From Verticillium longisporum (Eukaryota; Ascomycota; Sordariomycetes; Glomerellales; Plectosphaerellaceae), in contig JAETXT010000014.1 of NCBI GenBank assembly GCA_019188255.1, forward strand, positions 1,240,001 to 1,304,000: DNA of 64,000 nt, written 5' to 3'. The translations under genes and the position numbers were made by a program. Each line of letters opens with the position of its first letter. Position 1 is the stretch's first letter. The notes below the pieces were generated by a model. The model was not told the origin of the DNA. It was given only the letters and a program-made list of their open reading frames with translations, and searched no databases. Of the stretch, positions 1-11,484 are shown piece after piece.

Positions 1-3000
1 GTGTTCGTCAGATGCAGGCCCGCTCCCTCTTCGTCGGCCTCCTGGCTGGCCGTTTCAGGCGCGCGCACGATGAAGATGTTGCCGAACTTGTCGCCACCAG
101 CGACGGATTCGTAATCGACCATCGTCGTGCAGGTCATCCAGCGCGCGACCGTGTCATCAACGAACGGGATCAGTTTGTTGGACAGAGGTTTGTAAACGAC
201 GTAAGTCACACCCTGCTGGACATCGCCCACGACGATGCGACTGCCTTGTGTGCTTAGTGACACGATGAGCTGTGGGGCAACATCGGCCTGCGCTTTTCTA
301 AGCATTTGCTTTTGACCAAGATCGTAAATCCTCAAAGTCTTGCCGACACCAGCGACCAGTCTTCCCTGGAAGGCGAGGAGGGCCGTGGGCGGCTCCTCTA
401 CCTTGGTCTTGTGGATAAACTCGAGTTCTCGACCGTCCTCGCTAAACCGATAGATATGGATGTAACCCTCAGTGAACTGTCGGGGGTTGACAATCATGTC
501 CTTGCCGGTACCAACAACCAGGAAACTTTCGTTGTCTTGGCTTGTAAAAGGGACAATAGCCGCACTGACTGCTGCTTCGTTGTTGTCGAGATCGACGGTC
601 TGTAGCGTCTGGAGCTCTTCAGACAAAGGGTCGATGACGCTGATGCACGAAGCCCAACGGCCCTTGGCCCTGGGATACCCAAACTCTACAGGCGGCAGTG
701 TTCGTGCGTCGCCGTTGACCACGCTGGGGTCTGCCAGGAGCTGTGCCCTCAGCTCTGGTGGGAGCGTGTTGTTGTCCGATTCAATAGTGTAGAACATGGG
801 ATGTTCTGGATGCTTGACCATTCGCCTTGGCGTATATGTCAACGGGATTGACTTCTGAGTCAAGGTGTCGCCCAACTTTTCGATCGCGAAGATCCTGTAT
901 TCTGTCAGAAGAGGCTCAAGCTGACAATCTCAAAAGAAAAAGATAATTTGATAGCATGTTTCAGTAGGAACAATTGGTAATAATGCGTAAAACCTCAGTG
1001 CCGTGTTGGCGTAGGATTCCAGTTCTCATCATCTCATGCAAGAGGAGTTCGGGGGAAAGAAAATGAGATACATACCGGAGAGATTGTCCTTGGATACCGA
1101 CGACACCTTCCTCGCACTGCTCGCTGCTGAAGTTCCAACCCCACTCCAGATCAACATAGTTCAGCGGCGTGACGACAAATCCTTTGGTGATTGGGTCGGC
1201 ATAGCCAAGCCATGGTCGTGAGCTCAAGCCAAGAACGCAAGTTCGGCCTTGAACTGTGACCTGGAAAAGTTTGACCGGCTTGGGACCGAGGAACTTCTGA
1301 CGCGTATCAGTGAGTTCGCCCGTCACTTCATCAAGCACAGTCCTGAGGTAGACGCCAGAGTGTAGACCAATGTGTAGGTAAAGTGTTGAGCCGCCTGAGG
1401 AAGAATCTTCCATGGCTATGACCGCGAGTGATGTGGGAGGAGCGGTCAAAGCCTGCACGGACTTGCTCTCGAGAGTGGTTTCGGGGTCAAGACTGAGAAC
1501 TCGGACAGTACTGTCGTCGCAGCCGACTGCCAGGAATGAACTGCGGAGCCTGCCTTCAGGAACTTCGCCCAAACTCAAACATGTGACGGTGCCAAACATC
1601 TCTTTCTTCTCGTCGTACTCAGCGAGGGAACCGTCCGAGTCCATCTCGAAGTAGACGATTTCACCGGAGCTCAGAGCGACGGCGACCTGGTGCTCGTTTG
1701 TTGTAGCAGCAACGATAGATCGATGCTGAGGGGCAGCCCACTCGTTCACCTGACCGTTGCGGATGTGTCTGATACCTTTGGGGTGGACCTGAATCAGGCC
1801 TTCGCCACCGAGGAGTTGGGCAGCCAGAGTTGGTACTGAGGTCAGGAAACCCGAGTCATTATCTTCTTCGACGGACACCCCAATGCTCTAGACCAGCGTG
1901 GCGTTGGTGAAAGATTGCACAATGTACGCAGCGTACTGGTCGCCGCGGCGGAGCTTCAGAGCCCACACAGCCGAGGGAATGCCGGGAAGCTCCGAGGCGA
2001 CGATTTCATTCACTTCCAAGCCATGCTTAAGGATTCTGAATGTGCTCCTCGCCCCGTTACCGCAGGCTGTGTAGATCTGAGGGGCATCCTCGCCCGTAAG
2101 GTTGGCCACCTTGCAGTCGATGAGAGGGTTCATCGAATCGATGCTCTCAACCAGTGCCAGGTTCTCGAGTTCCCTGGGGTGGAAGAACACAGCCTCATAC
2201 GACTGCTTGGGATCGGTCGGGAAATCGTCACTCGAGAATTCTAGCTCCTCGTCGTCGTCTCCAAGCTTCTCGAACTGGTAGAACTGGTAGTTGCCGAACT
2301 GACTGGCAACATAGAGGAAACCGCTCTTGAGAATGCAGAGACTGGACGCTACAGGGATGGTGTCGAAGTACTTAATCTTGAGGCGCTTAACCTCACCCGT
2401 AGGATTGCCGTCGCGGTCTTCAATCATATCGATAGTAATCTTGAAGAGGTCGCCGTCTTCGGTCTGAAGCAAGAAGAAGAAGGCACCGGCGCTGCCCTTC
2501 AGCTTGTGCATCACTCCCGCAACAATGCTACGCTTCCTCGAAGGGTCCTCGGTCGCGCCACGCCTGCGTGGAACCGGTACCCGGAAAGCCTCCTGGTTGG
2601 AATGTCGGTAGGTTATGTTTTCTTCTCCGCAGACGAGAACTCCACTGGGCCCATCGTTACCGCCAGGAACTTGGAAGAGGAGAGAAGCAGTATTGTCGAC
2701 GGGCTCCGACCATTTTCGTACTACGTGGTTCAGACCAAGGTCCAATTCGTAGTAGACGAGTTGGGTCTCTACATCCAAGGCAGCCTGTCCTGTCGGATCT
2801 TGGTCGGCCTCGGTGTAGTCTGTCTCGAGCGCGGCAAAGACGGGGTTCGCGTAGCCTACGTCCAGTGCCACCATGGACAGGACGTGGACGCCAGGCTTGT
2901 GGGCCTCGAGGGGCGAAGAAATGGTGAGCTCGGCTTGGGAATTCCGGTTGAGAACGTAGACGAGCTTGTTCTTCTCGAGCGATGCAATCAAGCACGCTCG

Positions 3001-3560
3001 ACCCTTGGGATCGCAAGCGAGAAACTCGCCAGGCACGACGCGACGAATGCCAGATTTGCCAAAAGTCTCCAGATGGAGACGATGGAATCGGTTTTGCGCC
3101 GGGAGGTACTCAATGATGGCAATCCTGCCAGAGTCCGTCGCGAGAATGAGGTAGTCTGAAGAACAGCTTTAGCGCGGTGCTCAAAAGACATCTGCCGCCA
3201 GCCGAGTGTATCGCTGAGACTGCATGCCCCGGGTAGGAGCACAAGCATCACGAAACACAAACTGAAGCCACAAGAGGGGAGGGGGAAGAAGGGCGGGGGG
3301 ACCACGAGCGACTTACCCTTGTTGCTTCCGGCAATACGGAAGGCGGCCATGGACCGAATGATGCCAAAGACATCGTGCGAAAGCACAGTGACGACCTTGC
3401 CTTGGGCGGCATCAGGCCGCACGAGGGTGATGCGCGACCCAGAGGCGGTAATAATGTGTTGCTCCCTGGTTCCAGCGAACTGGCCCAGGACGGCCAGCGT
3501 GACGTTTGTCGGCGGCTGGACCGTCAGGGAGTAGAGAAACATGTTCGAGGTGGTTGCCAT
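1..3560 (-). CDS. RSE1: Rse1/SF3b130 (SF3B3) pre-mRNA splicing factor, 3' end beyond window
   Basis: Homologue of Rse1 (human SF3B3), the triple beta-propeller scaffold of the SF3b complex in U2 snRNP, which acts in the nucleus in branch-site recognition. Three exons: 3560-3317, 3155-1076 and 894 to the window edge. The introns (3316-3156, gtaagt...cag; 1075-895, gtatgt...cag) restore the frame exactly. About 1,072 codons are visible of the roughly 1,200 usual for the family; the C-terminus is missing at base 1. Diagnostic stretches include [12 protein letters not shown] at the N-terminus, [32 protein letters not shown] and [11 protein letters not shown]. Odd: codon 504 (1890-1888) is TAG where the family has Leu in the NATLV-x-SIG segment; the frame is intact on both sides, so this is a substitution rather than an indel or intron. 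The gene is divergent from MSS51, with 355 bp shared upstream. Identity is very secure; whether the stop is real is open. Confidence 0.95.
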
Positions 3561-3915
3561 GATGACAGCTGGGCCGCAGGTCGCCTGCGCGGCATCAGTC
3601 TGAAGTCCAAGTTGGAAATCGGGGGTGATGAGAAGGCGCAGGTTGAGGGGAGGTGAAGAGCTCCAGGCACGAAATTTCAGAGCTCAGGAAGCGTGGATTG
3701 ATAAAGATAGCGCGAAACGTGGGGGCTGGGAGCTCACCGAGGCCAATCAGCAGCATGTGGGGTACATTGGAGAGCCCGGACCGATGATTGAGCCGGATGA
3801 TCCTCCAAAATTTCGGGATCATAGTCGCATGGTACCTTGGAGGGCTCTGCTCGAACCACCAGATCGCTGCCGAGACACACTTGCTCTCGTCGTTCGAGAC
3901 CACCCCACCACTGTC
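3561..3915. other. Divergent intergenic region RSE1/MSS51
   Basis: This stretch separates two divergent starts (RSE1 at 3560 on minus, MSS51 at 3916 on plus) and must hold both core promoters and 5' leaders. I see no convincing TATA box or repeated element. Open frames crossing it are upstream extensions of the two genes, not separate genes. Confidence 0.6.
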
Positions 3916-5543
3916 ATGGAGCCAATTCTGAGGGCTGCGGCCTCTGGCCTCTGCACACGATGCTCGACCACCGCAAGGAGGCAGTTAGTCGCTGGCAGAC
4001 CTGTCGCTCATATTGCCCGAGCTGCATCGGCCCACTCCATCCGTGCCATCCACTCGACAACACCGAGACGATCGGAAGAAAACGCCGCCCCGGCGAGAGG
4101 CTTTGCTTCGACCTCCAAGGCTTCCTCGCAGACAGCTACAGCTTCCAAGACGATCGCTACGGAATATCAGCCTGCCCTGAAGCAGGATAACCTCTTCCAT
4201 TCGTACTCGAACAGTCCGATCCCAGCGATTCGTCGCCGCGCTGCGTTCATGAGGCAGCATGCCTACTGTTCTCACCCCGACCACCGGCCCACGCGGGTGC
4301 CAACTATCGCGCAAGATGGAGAGGAGGCGAAAGAGGGCGGTACCATGGCGCCTGCTCATGTCGACTTTGAGTGTCCCGACTGCGGCATCCCGGTGTCCTG
4401 CAGCAAGGAACACTGGATGGCCGACTACGAGTCGCACCTCGAGATTTGCGACCAGCTCCGCGAGATCAACGAGGATGATCATGACCTCCACTCTGGTCGT
4501 GCGTTCCCTGAGTTTGAGATGGCCGAAGACCAGCTGCCCGAGGCTGTGGTTAACATGAGCAATTGGGATACCTTCATGTACACGCGAGAGTTCGATGCGA
4601 TCAACGACGAGCGTAGTATGCGTCAGGTCACTAAGATGCTGACGTATCCTGTCACAATTGGCAGCATTCTCCATGAGCTCAGTCCGTACAGCCTGGGCAA
4701 GGGAGGCCGGTTGACAGGCGAGGGTATCCGAAGTTTGAGCGGTATGTTCTTCCTGGCCACCACAAGCATGCGATTTTCTGTAGACTGACAATCGTCACTA
4801 GCTCTCCGTTACACCCTTCATCCTCCCAAGAACGGCAAGGGTATTGATATCAAGAACCTCCGCCCCGAGGCCCCCCCCGTGCGTGTCTTCTGCCTGGGCG
4901 CCCGCGCCGAGTCTTCGCTGCCGAGGAACGTCTGGGTGCAGCTGGCGCACCTCTTCCCCGACAGCAAGATCCACCTCATCTTCATCGGACCCGAGAGCAT
5001 GGCGAACCGCGACGACGAATTTCCGCTGCCTGAGCGCACGGCGTCCAACCCCTTCGGCATGGTGGTCGAGGACCGGGTGTCGTCCAAGATGAAGATTAGC
5101 ACCATTGTTGACTACTACCACACGCTGCACACGGCGCAGTACTTTGCGCCGTATGATCCTTACTTCGACTGCTTCGTCCTGTTCCACCCGGGTCTGGGCC
5201 ACCCGGCGAGTAGCCATGAGTGGACGGAGACGCTCCCGCAGCTGCTGGAGACCAAGGTGCCCATCATCGCGACGGGCTACACACAGTTCGACATGGAGAG
5301 GGACATCGAGTGGGTCCGCAAGACGGCAGCCGGCGAGTTTGATATCCTCCTGGAGCCGGGTGAGAACCTCTTCAGGAGTCTGAGGTGGGATATCAACGAC
5401 CTCGACCCGCAAGACATTAGCTGTGGCAACTGGGGTGTCTGGGCGTTCCGCGGTAAACGGTATGTTGCTACAATTCTTTCCCCCATGTGAGACAATGTAG
5501 ATTGCTGACTGATGATAGCTACGAAACAACAATGAAGGAGTAG
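3916..5543 (+). CDS. MSS51: Mss51-like mitochondrial COX1 translational activator
   Basis: Predicted 502-residue mitochondrial protein of the Mss51 family. In yeast, Mss51 activates COX1 mRNA translation and binds newly made Cox1, coupling synthesis to cytochrome oxidase assembly. Exons are 3916-4741, 4802-5459 and 5519-5543; the introns (4742-4801 and 5460-5518, both GTATGT donors) keep frame. The N-terminus is rich in Arg, Ala and Ser without acidic residues, as expected of a matrix-targeting sequence. A Cys/His cluster follows at about residues 112-180 (AYCSHPDHRP, then FECPDCGIPVSCSKEHW and SHLEICDQL), matching the Mss51 zinc finger. The rest fits the Mss51 C-terminal domain (GTIG-like TYPVTIGSILHELSPYSL; FHPGLGHP). 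The last exon codes only nine amino-acid positions and is needed to reach the stop. The first ATG after the divergent intergenic region is used. No disruption seen. Confidence 0.9.
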
Positions 5544-6325
5544 GGCAAGGGCCAGTGAGGAGATGAGATGGGGACCACGAGAGTTGATGCTGCGAGCTCT
5601 GTATAATAATGTATAGACGTGTATCATTTGTCGGCGCAGAGGATGCTTAGAGCACCTGTGTGAGCCCCATGCCGCTGTAGACCGATTGTTTATGTACCCG
5701 ACTCCTGCATATCGCATTATTGTGTCATTACTACCTCAGACAAGTCTGAGCTTGCCTGTTGCCCTCAGCCTTGTTCTTGACTTGACGTTGTGCATGTCTG
5801 ACAGCGAGGCCAAATAAATCAGGGTATCCATCCGGCAAGGCCAGCGCAGAGGGGAGTAAGAATAGGGGGGTGCGGCCCCTGAAGGTGCAGGTGCAGGGAA
5901 GAACGTATGCACGAGCTGGGGGATGCTTTTAGCGGGCTGCAGTGCACGGTTCAGGGGAGGCTCCCGCTAGGTACCTGAAGTACCTAGCTTCGGTAGGTAC
6001 CTACTACAGCTAATGCAGCCGGCCCCGAGGCGATGTAGTACTTGCTTAGGTACTGCTCATTTTGGGTGCATGCGGTCAACCGCCGTTCCCCCCCGTCTCC
6101 AGATCTTCAGCACTCTTTGCTTGTCAACGACTGCCCACCGACCAAACCCACTCTCCCCGGGGCCAATCTTTCTCCCTGCATACACCCAATCTTGACGACA
6201 TCTCACGCCGGCCCGGCCCTCGTCCCAAAGCTGGACCTGGACCTGGACCTACTTGCTGCATCTGGATCTGCACGGCAAACCATGACACGCCGCCGTCGCA
6301 CCGCTCCAGATCAAGGTGACCAGCC
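5544..6325. other. Intergenic: MSS51 3' region and PXA-gene promoter
   Basis: No gene is supported. The first part should hold the MSS51 3' UTR. At 5967-6005 there is a small cluster of the dispersed TACCTAGGTA-type palindrome. From about 6060 the sequence becomes C/T-rich, as is common in 5' leaders of filamentous fungi, and runs into the ATG at 6326. Confidence 0.5.
5967..6005. repeat. Short GGTACCT/ACCTAGG palindromic cluster
   Basis: Imperfect inverted copies of AGGTACCT and GTACCTAGC occur close together and continue as GGTAGGTACCTAC. The same family of words recurs at 18903, 31507 and 41540. No transposase or terminal repeats accompany it. Confidence 0.6.
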
Positions 6326-9300
6326 ATGACAGCGGCAGCTCCCGTGCGCGCATCGACCCCGCGTCCCAAGGCGGCTGCAACAACTAGCACCTCATCCCAC
6401 GCGGCCACCGCACCAGCAGCCGCCGCCTCGGCCTTTACATCCAGGCCCGGTGCCCCTCCGCCAGCCGCTGCTCGACCTCCGCCGCCAGTCGTCCCCGTGA
6501 CCCGACGGTCCAAGCGGCCTCTGTCCACCGACTTCCTCTCCGACGATGCCACCGCCGCCTTCGTTCGCCGTGTCCTCTGTCCCCAGCACCAAGCTGGCAA
6601 CGGCACGCCGCCGCCTCTCGAGGACCTCCTCCCGCCCTTGACGAGCCGAAACGATGTCGACTTACAGCTATATGCCTTGCTGGCTGTCATTTTGAGGGAC
6701 TTTGTCCAGGCCTGGTACTCCAAGATCACATCAGACGAGACCTTTGTCGCCGAGATCCTGCAGATCATCGCACATTGCACGAGAGCGCTCGAGCAGCGCC
6801 TACGAAAGGTGGACTTGGAGAACCTGCTTTTGGACGAGCTGCCGGATCTCCTGGACAACCACATCACAGGTTTGCGCCCTTTGTCACAGGACCTAGAACT
6901 CTCGCTGACGGTGTGACCAAAATCAGCCTACCGCACTGCTCATAATCCAGTGGCACGACCGCCGACGCAAGTGAACCCTCGAGATATATATCATGCTCTC
7001 TGTCCACTGGTGCCTCTGTCACCCGTTCCGAAGCCCGAAGACCCCGAGTCCGCTGCAAAGCAACAGGAGAATGAGACAATGTATCGGCAGCTCTTGGTGC
7101 AGGGCGTCTTGGCCATACTGCTGCCGACAGAGGATCTCGAAAACGAGTGTCTGACGGCTCTCGTTGGCCAGATCTTGTCGGAGCTCATCATCGGCAATGT
7201 CTTTATCAACAAACTTGCGCAGCCTTGGATGTTATGGGAGATCATGATCATCCTCGTCAGGGTATTTGGCAAGAGAGAGCCGGAAAAGACAACTCTAGAA
7301 GAGGGTGTGGCCGAGGCACTGTCGCCAGACGCGCCCATCATCGAGCCAGAATCCTCAACACGGGGATGGTCTTTCCAAGGCATCTTCTGGGGAGTCATCC
7401 AATGGCTGTTCATGGCGTTCACGGCGGTACAACTTGTCGTGCTGACCCTCGCCTCCTCGCCCTCGTTGCCCGCCAGGTCGACACCAGTCTTGGATGCAAA
7501 GAGTTCTCTAGCAGGTTCTGGATCCGCCACGAAAGCAGCCAAAGCCAACGCCTCTAAGCCAGTCAAGGCACCCATCGTCACCTTCAAGCTATGGAGCTGC
7601 CTCTCTAGCTTGATCGAGCTCGATTCTCGCACGCCGTGGCTGAGCGGAGCCCTCCCCAGGCTTCAGTTCGGCGCTGTCAGTGGTCCGGCGAAACTCGCAG
7701 GCCTCGACGGTCCTCTCGACAGGTAGGTCATCATGTCTTTCTTGTTTCGTATTTGAACCCCCCTCTCGGCGACCTTTTGATCATTTCGTCGCATAAGCCC
7801 CAGGCCACTGGACAAGGCAACGCTCCAGTGAGCTGCCAGCATGACCTTGCTGGACCAGTGTGCACAATGTGACCCCGTGGCCCAGAATCTTGGGCTCACC
7901 CTCCTCCCCTGAGCGATAGGCAGCTGAAAGAAAGGAGGGAGGGTGGGCAGCGGGACAACTCGGGCCCGAGCCACGATCCATGTCGTATCGACCATCAATC
8001 AACAAACACCAACGTCAAGGTACGACCTACATGGCTCCTGTTATGGGCACCAGAGACGGCCTATCCCCATCCACGCCGCCCTCACAAACTACAATGCCAA
8101 AGTGCAGCGGCCGCCAATGACGTGGAAAGAGGGCGAGACTCGTGTCCGATATCCTTCGCGAGGTGGTCCCCGAGTCATCCCTCCAACCGTACGCCTCGTT
8201 TTCTCTGCGTTAAGCGCCCACATCCGCCAGTCATTGTCCGCGGACATGCCAGGGACCGCCAAGCACGCTCACTCGCTACCAGACCCAGGTCATCTCCTTC
8301 ACCACGACTGGCCTGTCTGGATTGATTTTTAATCCCCCCACAACCAAGTTGATCGTCCATCGCCGGGTCGACGACTAGTCGCCGCTGCCGCCGGCTTCCA
8401 TCACCCGTCTTCTGTGGCTGCCGCCATAGCTCTATCGAGCTCAATGGCTTGGCCAAGCCGGATGCCAAGCTCGAACGGCGAAGGACCAGGGACCAGATAT
8501 CCCTCGGATCCGCGCTGCAAAGACCAAAGCAGCTTGGACGCCAGGAACCATACCATACGACCCCTGGCATTCTAGCAGCTCTTGTTGGGACATCGTTCGA
8601 TTCCCGCACTTGGCTGACGGCAGCAGTCGCCGTTCACGACATCGACCGCCTCGTCTTGGCCTAGTGTTGGGCCTCGGTCTGGCTACATCCACCCTCCATC
8701 ACGGAGCCTAAAGCTCGCAAAACAAACACTACCTCTGTCACATATCACTGAGAGCGGTCTTGCCTGCCCCCCACCGGCCGCCGAGATCATGGCCTTCCAC
8801 ACTTGAGCACTACCCTTCACATCCAGTCTGTGCGTTCCGAAAGTCCACCCCGCACCAAGAACCCGCGAGGCCTGGACATCCGACCCCCTTTGCCCCTGGC
8901 CCTAGTCAAGCCTCAAATCTTGCGTGTTCTCGCCTTCATTTCGATTGTACAATCCGCCCCTGCCACAACCCCAGTCCGATATCAATCACGCCTTGCCGTC
9001 TGTGCCTTCTGGACCAAGACGTCTTACTCGATCATTGTCAATCTCGCTGCTATGCCTTGTGGTCGTGCGGTTGCTTGCCTGTTCGCCAGTGCGTCTGGCT
9101 GCCGTTTCTGGCCCCTTCCCCTGTCCGATCACCACAGCATCCCACAACCCCCCTCAGATCCCTTCCCCTTTGAGACCGAAGCTCCACACCCCTTCTCGTC
9201 CTCACACATGAAGCACGCACGTTCCGTTGCATCTCAGAACTACAGATGTGCACAAGGCGACACGAGGCTGACAAGCCACAGACTTCTCTCCCACGCAATC

Positions 9301-9828
9301 CACAGCCGCCTCCTCGACTCGTCCCACCTCCCGACACTCCTGCGCGCCACCCGCGGCGCTCTGTTCCCCAACAACGCCCAAGGCGTCTCGTCTCTCACGC
9401 CGCCCGTCGACGAGAGCCAGCTGCGCGCCCTGCGCCGCCGTTGCGCTAGCGCCCTCTTGGCCCTGGTACCGACGTGGCTGTCTCGCTTCTACCTCAGCGG
9501 GCGAGGCCTCGGTCTCCGCTCGCGGACCGTTCCGAGTCGCGGTCTCAGTGGCAGTGGCGAGCTAGCAACGACTCGCGAAGAGGGCGAACGGGATGTTGGC
9601 ACTAGTGGCGGGCAAGCTTCGACGGAGCAGCGCGAGGAAAGCGAGGAGGATAGGGCGGAGGAGGAGCGGGTTCTGAGCGAGATTGAGGAGGGGATACTGG
9701 ACGTGTTCTCTGACGAGTACTGTAACAGACACCTCATGTATGGCATATTAGAGCTCATATTGGTGCGGCTCATGCCCGAGCTGGCGGAAAAGGGGGTCGC
9801 CGAGCTCTGGGACGAAAGGTTAAGCTGA
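6326..9828 (+). CDS. PXA (PX-associated) domain membrane protein
   Basis: Predicted 628-residue protein with a split PXA domain architecture, a fungal family related to the PXA regions of sorting nexins that tether or transfer lipids at ER contact sites (family knowledge; no specific role is known here). Exons are 6326-6869, 6927-7722 and 9282-9828. The first intron (6870-6926) is ordinary, but the second (7723-9281) is 1,559 bases. Joining AG|A across it gives an Arg codon and a contiguous sequence, GLDGPLDR then LLSHAIHSRLLD, as in related proteins. The N-terminus is Ala/Pro/Ser-rich and disordered to about residue 65. The PXA core begins near DDATAAFVRRVLCP and includes NVFINKLAQPW. A hydrophobic stretch near WGVIQWLFMAFTAVQLVVL suggests a membrane segment. 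The C-terminus (EEGILDVFSDEYCNRHLMYG) matches the end of the family. Upstream stops and the C/T-rich leader support the chosen start. Confidence 0.82.
7723..9281 (+). other. Exceptionally long intron of the PXA gene
   Basis: Bounded by GTAGGT at 7723 and CACAG ending at 9281. No recognisable protein domain or RNA gene lies within it; open frames inside are low-complexity and C/T-rich. The exon 3 frame stays open upstream to about 8803, so an internal promoter with a short N-terminally different transcript cannot be excluded from sequence alone. Confidence 0.6.
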
Positions 9829-11484
9829 TACCCGCATTTACTTTTACTTTTGCTTTTGCTGTTGACTTGTTTGCCATTCTCGAAGTGACATTGGTTCACC
9901 ATTCCCTTCCTGCTCTTTCATCGAGCTGCATGCAGATTTGAGGTTGTCAAGAAAGAGGTCAAGAGGAAGAACAGACTCGCTGATTCGATTACGTGCTGAA
10001 AGGAAAAGAAGGTGGAAAGGGGGGGCAACTCCCCGAAACTAAAAATGTAGATAGGGGCCGCCCGTTGGGTTGTTTGTCTTTCAATCTCTCTGTGTGTCCG
10101 GGTTGTCGGTGCTCCCCTTTCCTCGCCTGCGCTTTGGGGGGAGGGGGGGGGGAAAGCCTGTCTGGCAGTCCGGGCTCGCCAGCCCCGCCCCTTTCCCCTT
10201 GCTCTCCCGTCGTTGTTCCCATGCCTTCCTTTCCGTCAGCTGCTGTTGTGTTTCCTTGCCAGACTGAATCGCGTGTCTTCTTCCTCTGCGGATCGTCCCC
10301 GATGCTGGTATCATCGTCGGTCCGTTCCCCTCCCCCCGTATCTCCACTTGCTCAACAGAGCCCTCCCGAATCCCTTCCCAGGTCTCTGAGGAGACGACTT
10401 TGGAAATGATGAAAAAGGCCATTAACACAAACATTGGTATCGTGGCGCAGCGGTCGCGTATGAAACCAGATCCCCCTGCGGGGGTCGAAGAAATGTACAG
10501 ACAGATACTCTTCTTTTCTTCCTCTCACTCGCTCCTTTGCTCTCCGGACTATGATGGAAGACTGGACACGTGTGTATATGTGTCTGTCCAGGAAAACGAC
10601 AATATAGGATGAATGGAAGAGAGAGAGAGAGAGAGAGAGCTGGAGAAGAGGAGAAAGAAAGAGAAAGTGAACGGTGAGGACAAGAAATGAAAAACATACT
10701 GACGGGTTTCCAGACGGGAAGTAGTTGCCCAAAGAAAATCAAACAAAACAACAAAGTCGAAAAAGGGCAAGTAGTTGTGTAATTTCCGCGTGAGCAGGTT
10801 AGAAAATAAGTCTTCCCTTCAGTCGAGGAGGGTGGAAGAAGTAATGTCGAGTAAGGGGTATCGTGCATTGTTGTTTTTGTGTCGAGGGGGCGACTTGTCA
10901 GAGAGATGTACACCTGGGTGCATTCGCCGGATTGCTCCCTCCCCCAAATCCCGCGTTGGGTTCGATATTGGGTCGCCCATGCCAGTGCCCAGCGTGTAGC
11001 GCCGTCGTGGCACGGGATACCAAAAGATGTCCATGCCGGTACATCCTTTCAGGCCCAGTGGCCCGAATCGTCCCGTCGTGTTCTGCCGGCAGGCCCTAAA
11101 GCCAGTTCACCTCGTCGTGAGACGTCAGTCGTGTATATCTGAGCCGAGCGTTCCCTCGCGAGGGCTGCGCCTGTGGTGGTTTTCCTTGCCGACGGTAGCT
11201 GGGCACCTGTCGTGTTTTGTTTCTGTCCTTTGCAGGATCGTTGTCTGTTTGTTGTAGACCCCCCTTCTCACCTTCCCCGTCCCAAAATAGTCGGTCCCTA
11301 CGGTGGAATTCCTTTCCATCGTCCCAAAATGCTGTAATTCGACCATCGAACGCTAAACTGTCGTTCGAGAAGCAAAGCCAACGCCGTGACGAATAATGAT
11401 GATAATCTCCCGTGCGTGAAAAATGGCCAGACACCTGATGGCCTTGTATGCGGCCAGTCCCCATGTACGGCCGAGAGCCTACTT
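9829..11484. other. Convergent intergenic region, no gene seen
   Basis: Lies between the stop of the PXA gene and the stop of the HTH gene, so it should hold two 3' UTRs. It contains pyrimidine- and purine-rich low complexity, a GA microsatellite and a tRNA-like A-box that does not fold as a tRNA. Short open frames show no family I recognise. Confidence 0.55.
10617..10639. repeat. (GA)n microsatellite
   Basis: About eleven uninterrupted GA dinucleotides within the convergent intergenic region; a simple repeat likely to vary in length between isolates. Confidence 0.9.

Noticed and set aside
8803..9281. Upstream in-frame extension of PXA exon 3 as a separate gene start
   Set aside because: The translation is low-complexity and C/T-rich, and a clean acceptor at 9281 joins exon 2 in frame; kept only as an alternative.
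10437..10508. tRNA-like sequence with a good A box (TGGCGCAGCGG), a weak B box and GTATC/GATAC ends
   Set aside because: The anticodon arm and T arm do not pair; only the 72-nt spacing and the A box resemble a tRNA.
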